The notes below the pieces were generated by a model. The model made no database searches, was not told where the DNA came from, and saw only the letters and a list, made by a program, of their open reading frames with translations. A DNA stretch of 24,729 nt from a virus, in IMG/VR virus record IMGVR_UViG_3300028073_000041, positions 1 to 24,729 of that record. One strand, written 5' to 3'. Made by a program: the position numbers and the translations under genes. Position 1 is the stretch's first letter. Each line of letters starts with the position of its first letter. Positions 20,401 through 24,729 of the stretch are shown here, piece by piece.

Positions 20401-20426
20401 TTATATTAAATGAAAAGGATAAAATA

Positions 20427-20825
20427 ATGAAACTATCACTTGCACAAATTAAGAATGCAGAACCTGTCGTAGCCAAGCTACTAAATGTTGAGCTACCAAT
20501 TAAGGTGTCTTATAGATTTACCAGAATTGCAAAAGCTTTTGCGGAAGAAATAAAGTATTTTGAAGATTCTAGAATGAAGCTTTTTGATAAGTATGGTGTA
20601 GATCAAGAAGATGGAACACGAAAAATTAAGGATGAATATCAACAGCAATTTTTTGCAGATTTAACATCTCTTCTAAATGAAGAAGTAGATTTTAAGTTTG
20701 ATCATAAGATTGATATTAACCTTTTAGAAGATGTAAAGCTAACTCCAATTGAACTAAGTTCACTTGAACCTTGGTTAGATAATGTTGAGTTTGTAGACGA
20801 AGTAGCTGATACCGCTACAGTTTAA
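20427..20825 (+). CDS. Helical phage protein, possible DUF1617-like
   Basis: A 132-aa, charged, mostly helical protein with AAGGA upstream. Pattern: LSLAQIKNAEPVVAKLLNVELPIKVSYRF (in parts), then TRIAKAFAEEIKYFEDSRMKLFDKYG, and a short end with ELSSLEPWLDNVEF. This resembles the DUF1617-type proteins of tailed phages, in which a helix with R-x-x-x-x-x-x-E-x-x-x-x-E-x-x-R-x-x-L-x-x-KYG is followed by a strand-rich end. In siphophages these lie among tail genes. Here it sits between two fibre genes. Role unknown. Confidence 0.55.
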   Translation: MKLSLAQIKNAEPVVAKLLNVELPIKVSYRFTRIAKAFAEEIKYFEDSRMKLFDKYGVDQEDGTRKIKDEYQQQFFADLTSLLNEEVDFKFDHKIDINLLEDVKLTPIELSSLEPWLDNVEFVDEVADTATV

Positions 20826-20850
20826 TTAAAATCCACCAGTAGGTAAATAC

Positions 20851-22956
20851 ATGGGTAATATAGTTTTAAGAAAAAATAGAGTCACAGCGAACACTTTAAT
20901 TGGTAAAGTTGGTGAACTAACAATTAACACAACTGATAAAACTCTCTATATTCATGATGGTTCAACTACTGGTGGATTTTGTTTATTTAGATACAACACA
21001 TCTAGTGCAATAACATCAGGGGAGGTGCCGTTTTCAAACGGCACCCAAGGTGTTTTACAGACTAGTTCTAATTTAAAATGGACAAGTCCAAACTTATTAA
21101 TTAACACCTATAAAGCATTTCATTCTGGTAATTTAGTTGCTGGAACTGCAATTTCAATTACAGAATCACCAACAAATACATTTACTGTAGCAAATACTGG
21201 TGTAACAAGTATTACTGCTGGTACTGGTATTTCAATTACAGGGTCTACTGGTTCAATAACTATTAGTGCTACTGGGGGTGGTGCAACTGGAATTTCCGGT
21301 GTAACATCATTAGAAGGTTTAACTGGAGCATTAACATTCGTTGATGGAAATATTACTTTTGGAACTAGTGGTTCAACACAAATTACTGCTACAATTTCTT
21401 CCACACCAGCAAGCACATTAACTGGAACAATTCCATCTGGTGTTTTGGGTAATTCTACAGTTAATATTGGATCTACTGCTGTTGCATTAAATCGAGCATC
21501 TGCTAATTTGGCATTAACTGGTATTTCTAGTGTACAATTTCCAGGTTCAACATCAGGCACAATAACATTACAAGCAACAGCAATTGCTGGAACTACAACA
21601 ATTACATTACCAGCTACATCTGGAACATTAGTATTATCTGGTTCAATTGTTAATGCTGATATAGCAACTGGTGCCGCAATTGCTTATTCTAAATTATCAC
21701 TTTCAGGAACAATTGTAAATAATGATATAGCAACTGGTGCCGCAATTGCTTATTCTAAATTATCATTATCAAATTCAATTGTAAATAATGATATAGCAAC
21801 TGGTGCCGCAATTGCTTATTCTAAATTATCATTATCAAATTCAATTGTAAATGCAGACATCGCAACTACTGCCGCAATTGCTTATTCTAAATTATCATTA
21901 TCAAATTCAATTGTAAATGCTGATATTAGTACAACAGCAGCAATTGCAATTACTAAATTAGCAGCATCTACAATTTCTGGTGTTTCTCTTGGAAATAATT
22001 TAAATACATTAACATTTGGCTCATACTTAACAGGAACTTCTTATAATGGATCTGCTGCAAGAACAATTGCTGTTGATGCAACAACAGCAGCTACAGCAAG
22101 CAAAGTTGTAGCAAGAGATGCAAGTGGAACAGTTTTTGCTACAACATTTTCAGGTTCAGGTGCTTCACTAACAAATATTCCAAATGGCGCATTAACTAAT
22201 TCATCAATTACGGTAAATGGAACTGTAATTTCATTAGGTGGTTCTGGAACAGTTACCGCAAATACAACAAATTCAATAACATTTGATAATTTAGGAACTG
22301 GTGCTGTTTCTGGTTCAACTTTTAATGGATCTGCTGCACAAACAATTAGTTATAATACAATTGGCGCACCATCAACAACAGGTACAAATGCTTCAGGTTC
22401 ATGGGGAATTTCTGTAACTGGTTCATCTGCATCATGCACAGGAAATGCAGCAACAGCAACTGTCTTACAAACAAGTAGAACATTTTCATTAACTGGTGAT
22501 GTTACTGCATCTGCTGTTTCATTTAACGGATCAGGTGACGTTCAATTATCAACAACAATTGGAAACGGTACAGTTACTTCAGCTAAATTAGCATCATCTT
22601 TATCATTAACTACACCGACATTAAGTTCACCAACTATTTCTGGAGTTATTTCTTCTGGTCCACAAGGAAATAAAACAATAATTGTAGATTATGTTCCTAC
22701 AAGTGTTAGTGCTTCAGTTTCAGTTGGATATGGTTATACAGTTAATGCAAATTCAATAACATTAACTTTACCAAATACCAGTTTATCTGATGGTGATAGA
22801 ATTTCGTTTATTCCAGGAAGCAATTTAATTAACAGTTATACAATTTCCGGAAACGGAAATGCTATTATGAATACAGATACATCACTGACAATAGATTTAG
22901 CTGTTCCTTTTGATTTAATTTGGAATGGAACAAATACAAGATGGGTCTTAGGATAA
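20851..22956 (+). CDS. Large tail fibre protein with 22-residue repeats
   Basis: A 701-aa protein that is Thr/Ser/Ala/Gly-rich and has no Cys-dependent enzyme features. The N-terminus repeats the domain seen at 20027 (NRVTANTLIGKVGELTINTT, DKTLYIHDGSTTGGF). A central stretch (residues about 265-375) has five units of 22 residues, each like SIVNNDIATGAAIAYSKLSL, a pattern that resembles NADI-x-x-x-AAI-x-x-T/SKL repeats in fibres of marine phages and forms triple beta-helix shafts. After it come long repetitive beta segments (FNGSAAQTISYN, FNGSGDVQLSTTIGNG) and a C-terminal head with LPNTSLSDGDRISFIP and LIWNGTNTRWVLG, the usual fibre end. It probably binds the host surface. Confidence 0.82.
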   Translation: MGNIVLRKNRVTANTLIGKVGELTINTTDKTLYIHDGSTTGGFCLFRYNTSSAITSGEVPFSNGTQGVLQTSSNLKWTSPNLLINTYKAFHSGNLVAGTAISITESPTNTFTVANTGVTSITAGTGISITGSTGSITISATGGGATGISGVTSLEGLTGALTFVDGNITFGTSGSTQITATISSTPASTLTGTIPSGVLGNSTVNIGSTAVALNRASANLALTGISSVQFPGSTSGTITLQATAIAGTTTITLPATSGTLVLSGSIVNADIATGAAIAYSKLSLSGTIVNNDIATGAAIAYSKLSLSNSIVNNDIATGAAIAYSKLSLSNSIVNADIATTAAIAYSKLSLSNSIVNADISTTAAIAITKLAASTISGVSLGNNLNTLTFGSYLTGTSYNGSAARTIAVDATTAATASKVVARDASGTVFATTFSGSGASLTNIPNGALTNSSITVNGTVISLGGSGTVTANTTNSITFDNLGTGAVSGSTFNGSAAQTISYNTIGAPSTTGTNASGSWGISVTGSSASCTGNAATATVLQTSRTFSLTGDVTASAVSFNGSGDVQLSTTIGNGTVTSAKLASSLSLTTPTLSSPTISGVISSGPQGNKTIIVDYVPTSVSASVSVGYGYTVNANSITLTLPNTSLSDGDRISFIPGSNLINSYTISGNGNAIMNTDTSLTIDLAVPFDLIWNGTNTRWVLG
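21024..21045 (+). repeat. GC-rich perfect hairpin within the fibre gene
   Basis: GGTGCCGTTT-TC-AAACGGCACC, ten perfect pairs (in practice eight or nine with a loop), coding through GC-rich codons unlike the surrounding sequence. Confidence 0.55.
21644..21973. repeat. Five tandem 66-base repeats in the tail fibre gene
   Basis: The start of each unit (CAATTGT) falls at 21644, 21710, 21776, 21842 and 21908, an exact 66-base period. The middle units are nearly identical at DNA level; the last has diverged. They code for five 22-residue shaft repeats. Confidence 0.9.
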
Positions 22957-22972
22957 AAAATAGGATAAATAT

Positions 22973-23341
22973 ATGGCAAATTTAAGTTCATTTACAAGCG
23001 GTGGCGGAATTAAATCTATTCAACGTGGCACTGTTGACACAACAAATACATCAGCAGCAGGACCACATACAGGAACTATAACTGTTACTTCTGTAACCAC
23101 TTCAAAAGCTTTTTTAATAATAGAAAATGCTAGTCATTATAAAGTCGGTCCAGCTTTAGGGGGAAGTTATGGTGGTTCAACATATCCACTACCATATCTT
23201 GGTGTTCAAGCTGTGCTAACAAATGGCACAACTATCACTTGGACTAGTGGATCAACAGTAGCATATACTTATGATGGTATTGGAACCCCTTCATATGAAG
23301 CTAGAGTTAAATTTGCATGGACTCTTATTGAATATAATTAG
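22973..23341 (+). CDS. Short fibre or fibre-tip protein
   Basis: A 122-aa beta-rich protein with AGGA upstream, following the large fibre. It begins MANLSSFTSGGGIKSIQRGT, with IKS-x-QRGT, and ends FAWTLIEYN. This start and end are shared by small fibre-tip proteins in many tailed phages (IKS-x-QRG at the start, W-x-V-V-E-F/Y at the end). The middle (ITVTSVTTSKAFLIIENAS) is a beta sandwich. It is likely an adhesin or tail-fibre tip, in the module with the genes at 20027 and 20851. Confidence 0.65.
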   Translation: MANLSSFTSGGGIKSIQRGTVDTTNTSAAGPHTGTITVTSVTTSKAFLIIENASHYKVGPALGGSYGGSTYPLPYLGVQAVLTNGTTITWTSGSTVAYTYDGIGTPSYEARVKFAWTLIEYN

Positions 23342-23361
23342 AATTGTGTAATCATATTTAC

Positions 23362-23369
23362 AATAAATA
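23362..23369 (+). promoter_or_regulatory. Late-promoter-like box at the gp16 start
   Basis: AATAAATA (one mismatch to TATAAATA), six bases before the ATG at 23376. It would start transcription on or next to the start codon. No ribosome site is present. Confidence 0.4.
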
Positions 23370-23375
23370 CTTTAC

Positions 23376-23807
23376 ATGAACTCAGATAAAAAACTAACTG
23401 AGCTATTTGAAATAGCTGAAGAAATTGAGAATACTCAAGTTATGAAACCAAAACAAGTAGAAGTTATTCTCTCGGGAGAAGAAACTTCACATGAAAAATT
23501 AGACACAGATTTTGAAATTGTTCGTAAAAATTATATGAATCTAATCTTAAAAGGATCAGAAACATTGAATGATCTTTTAGAATTAGCTAAAGAAACTGAA
23601 CACCCAAGAACATATGAAGTTTTATCTGGACTAATATCAACATTATCTACACTTAATAAAGATTTAATTGAAATACATACAGCTAAATCAAAAATAGAAA
23701 ATGTTCAACATGTGAACAAAACTCAGATTACACAACAAAACGTTTTCGTTGGTTCCACTAGTGACTTACAAAAGATGTTAAAGAAAGCAACAGAAGAACC
23801 AGAATAG
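23376..23807 (+). CDS. 16: Small terminase subunit (gp16-like)
   Basis: A 143-aa protein resembling the small terminase subunit of T4-like phages, which binds DNA ends and regulates the large packaging ATPase gp17. Signals: DTDFEIVRKNYMNLILKGSETLNDLL (in parts, about residues 43-67), HPRTYEVLSGLISTL (about 76), LIEIHTAKS, and a C-terminal region with QNVFVGSTSDLQKMLKK. The helical centre with R-x-NY/L-I-x-x-G followed by PR-x-YEV, then the late NVFVGST, is the pattern I recognise from cyanophage gp16. The large subunit gp17 is not in this window and should lie beyond 24729. Confidence 0.82.
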   Translation: MNSDKKLTELFEIAEEIENTQVMKPKQVEVILSGEETSHEKLDTDFEIVRKNYMNLILKGSETLNDLLELAKETEHPRTYEVLSGLISTLSTLNKDLIEIHTAKSKIENVQHVNKTQITQQNVFVGSTSDLQKMLKKATEEPE

Positions 23808-23814
23808 ATAAATA
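23807..23814 (+). promoter_or_regulatory. Late-promoter-like box at a start codon
   Basis: GATAAATA (one mismatch) five bases before ATG 23820, with no ribosome site. Same geometry as at 23362-23369. Confidence 0.35.
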
Positions 23815-23819
23815 GTTAT

Positions 23820-24047
23820 ATGAAATCATTTAAAGAAATTCGTCAAAATTTATCAGAAGGTGTACAAGGAATTGATGCTATTATGATTTCAGTTCCTTTG
23901 ATGATTCGCTGTATGGAATATGCAAGAGAAGATGCAAAATCTGATCTTGACTTACATTTAGCTATGGAAAGAATGCTTCAGGTAGCTAAAACAAAAGGTT
24001 CTAGACCACTAGACTCAAACGATTACAGAAGAATTTTCAAAAAGTAA
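23820..24047 (+). CDS. Small phage protein with capsid-targeting-like start
   Basis: A 75-aa protein. It starts MKSFKEIRQNLSEG, resembling the targeting peptides of T4-type internal head proteins (Lys-aromatic-x-E at 4-6, then a Glu site for the gp21 protease, for example LSE|G). The remainder is helical (IDAIMISVPLMIRCMEYARED, AKSDLDLHLAMERMLQ) and ends DYRRIFKK. It sits between gp16 and several small genes. Function unknown; packaging in the head is an inference. Confidence 0.6.
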   Translation: MKSFKEIRQNLSEGVQGIDAIMISVPLMIRCMEYAREDAKSDLDLHLAMERMLQVAKTKGSRPLDSNDYRRIFKK

Positions 24048-24048
24048 T

Positions 24049-24216
24049 ATGATAAAAGATTTACCACAAACACTAATCGACGCCGTAAAAGAAGTTATCA
24101 ATAAAAAACAAAAAAAAGATGATAACAAACTAAGTGGTGAAAAAGAAGAAATTATCATAAATCCACAACCAAATTTATCAGCAAATAAATATCATACAGA
24201 TAGAATTTTACAGTAG
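24049..24216 (+). CDS. Small conserved T4-like protein between gp16 and gp17 region
   Basis: A 55-aa frame from ATG 24049, missed by length filters. MIKDLPQTLIDAVKEVINKKQ and the end GEKEEIIINPQPNLS show the pattern DLP-x-x-LI-x-AV-x-x-x-L/I-N-K of a tiny protein common in cyanophages near terminase genes. It is highly charged. There is no obvious ribosome site, but the ATG follows the preceding stop by one base. Confidence 0.58.
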   Translation: MIKDLPQTLIDAVKEVINKKQKKDDNKLSGEKEEIIINPQPNLSANKYHTDRILQ

Positions 24217-24225
24217 GATAAAGAA

Positions 24226-24486
24226 ATGAGTCTTCTAAGTTACATTTTAGAACGTAAATATCTTAAAGAAGCTGGTTCACAAATTACAAAGAAATCCTTA
24301 AAGGGTGGAGAATTAGTTGTATTCAGAAGCCAAAAGGGTTATCACGTTCAAGCAAACAATAAGAAATCTAACACATCAAAAACTATCGCCAATTACCCTT
24401 TCTTAAAATATAAAGAAGCAGAAGCAAAGAAATTAGCTATGGACTTTGTTAATGCTTATAAAACAAAGGGTGTAGAAATACAGTAA
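24226..24486 (+). CDS. Small basic phage protein
   Basis: An 86-aa lysine-rich protein with AGGATAAAG just ahead of the ATG. It starts MSLLSYILERKYLKEAG, a helix with a Glu-Ala-Gly that could be a head-protease site, followed by KKSLKGGELVVFRSQKGYHV (two strands) and a basic region with KYKEAEAKKLAMDFVNAYK. The fold of the latter part looks like a small beta-alpha unit. I recognise no family. The next frame starts two bases after its stop. Confidence 0.58.
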   Translation: MSLLSYILERKYLKEAGSQITKKSLKGGELVVFRSQKGYHVQANNKKSNTSKTIANYPFLKYKEAEAKKLAMDFVNAYKTKGVEIQ

Positions 24487-24487
24487 C

Positions 24488-24729
24488 GTGGTTCTGAATA
24501 AGAATAATTTCTTGATGTACTGCATCAAGAATTATGAAAATGTAGCATTAGATGAAAAAGAGTTTCGAGAAGATTTAGAACGAATTAAATATCTTAGAAA
24601 GTTATTTAAAAGATATAAAGCAAAAAAAATATTAAAAGAACGATTAATATTAAATCATTTGGTAATTTTATTTAATGTTTTTAATCATGACGCAGCAGTA
24701 AAAATATTATTTTTCGGTGTTGAAAAAGA
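24488..24729 (+). CDS. Conserved T4-like phage protein, 3' truncated by window edge
   Basis: An open frame from GTG 24488 to the window end (80 codons). The pattern NNFLMYCIKNYENVALDEKEF, then LERIKYLRKLFKRY and KERLILNHLVILFNVF, corresponds to a helical protein conserved in T4-like cyanophages near gp17 (ENF-x-x-YA-x-NY-N, RI-YLKKLF-RY, ERLILNHL-x-x-x-YNVF). GTG 24488 is used because the conserved part begins before the ATG at 24515; the ribosome site is weak. A hairpin TTCTTGATG/CATCAAGAA lies in codons 8-15. Role unknown; not related to defence or packaging as far as I can tell. Confidence 0.7.
   Translation, partial: MVLNKNNFLMYCIKNYENVALDEKEFREDLERIKYLRKLFKRYKAKKILKERLILNHLVILFNVFNHDAAVKILFFGVEK

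Noticed and set aside
21120-21560. Minus-strand 146-aa open frame within the tail fibre
   Set aside because: Antisense of low-complexity Thr/Ser/Gly codons; no start signals, and the sense gene is clear.
21644-21973. CRISPR array
   Set aside because: The repeats are contiguous 66-base coding units with no spacers.
22964-22971. GATAAATA as a late promoter for the gene at 22973
   Set aside because: It is only one base before the ATG, so transcription would start within the gene; the AGGA inside it is better read as ribosome site.

Overview
This window is a piece of an AT-rich, lytic-type tailed phage genome of the T4 superfamily. Every gene I accept is on the + strand, genes are tightly packed (many ATGA or TAATG overlaps), and intergenic space is used by tRNAs, hairpin terminators and promoters. 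Family B DNA polymerase (gp43), UvsX, a small protein and the DnaB-like helicase gp41 follow one another as in cyanophage-like T4 relatives. A gp16-like small terminase, an Hsp20 protein, tail-fibre-like proteins and cyanophage-type virion genes support the same placement. The host is not a cyanobacterium on this evidence: two exported proteins (4063-5082 and 8878-12063) look like envelope proteins typical of Acidobacteria, so an acidobacterial or similar Gram-negative host is my inference.

Layout. 1-1644: 3' part of a PseT-like polynucleotide kinase/phosphatase, a small membrane protein, an I78-like inhibitor, a calcineurin-like phosphoesterase and a small Cys protein. 1645-2834: two promoter-led RNA clusters with tRNA-Pro(UGG), tRNA-Asn(GUU), tRNA-Thr(UGU), an aberrant tRNA with an interrupted anticodon loop, two structured non-tRNA segments, a 53-aa Cys-rich secreted peptide and a 94-aa phage protein. 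2835-5082: a SLOG-type Rossmann protein, a CxxC protein, a cREC-like protein, an FmdB-like zinc ribbon and a secreted acidobacterial-type protein, closed by a terminator. 5116-6701: a thioredoxin-like protein, a membrane coiled-coil protein, dUTPase and a 40-aa GTG-start gene, closed by a terminator. 6706-8835: late-promoter-driven structural protein, PQY-repeat protein, Hsp20 and a small conserved protein. 8878-12063: a complete Oar-like TonB-dependent-receptor-type outer membrane protein. 12065-13516: two conserved phage proteins and a GH19 endolysin. 13552-18791: replication/recombination genes. 18826-24729: virion-associated, tail fibre and terminase genes plus small phage genes; the last runs off the window.

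How it fits together: gp43, UvsX, gp41 and dUTPase make DNA; PNK, phosphoesterase, SLOG and cREC suggest RNA-end repair or nucleotide-signal handling; the late section builds capsid and fibres; the GH19 enzyme lyses the wall. The outer-membrane receptor and secreted proteins would act on the host envelope during infection, which is unusual for a T4-type phage.

Regulation visible in sequence: five good sigma70-type promoters (one with its -35 inside a terminator loop, one placing +1 on the start codon of the DNA polymerase gene), two exact T4-type late boxes (TATAAATA), four plausible terminators, and an unexpected set of long perfect hairpins inside coding regions.
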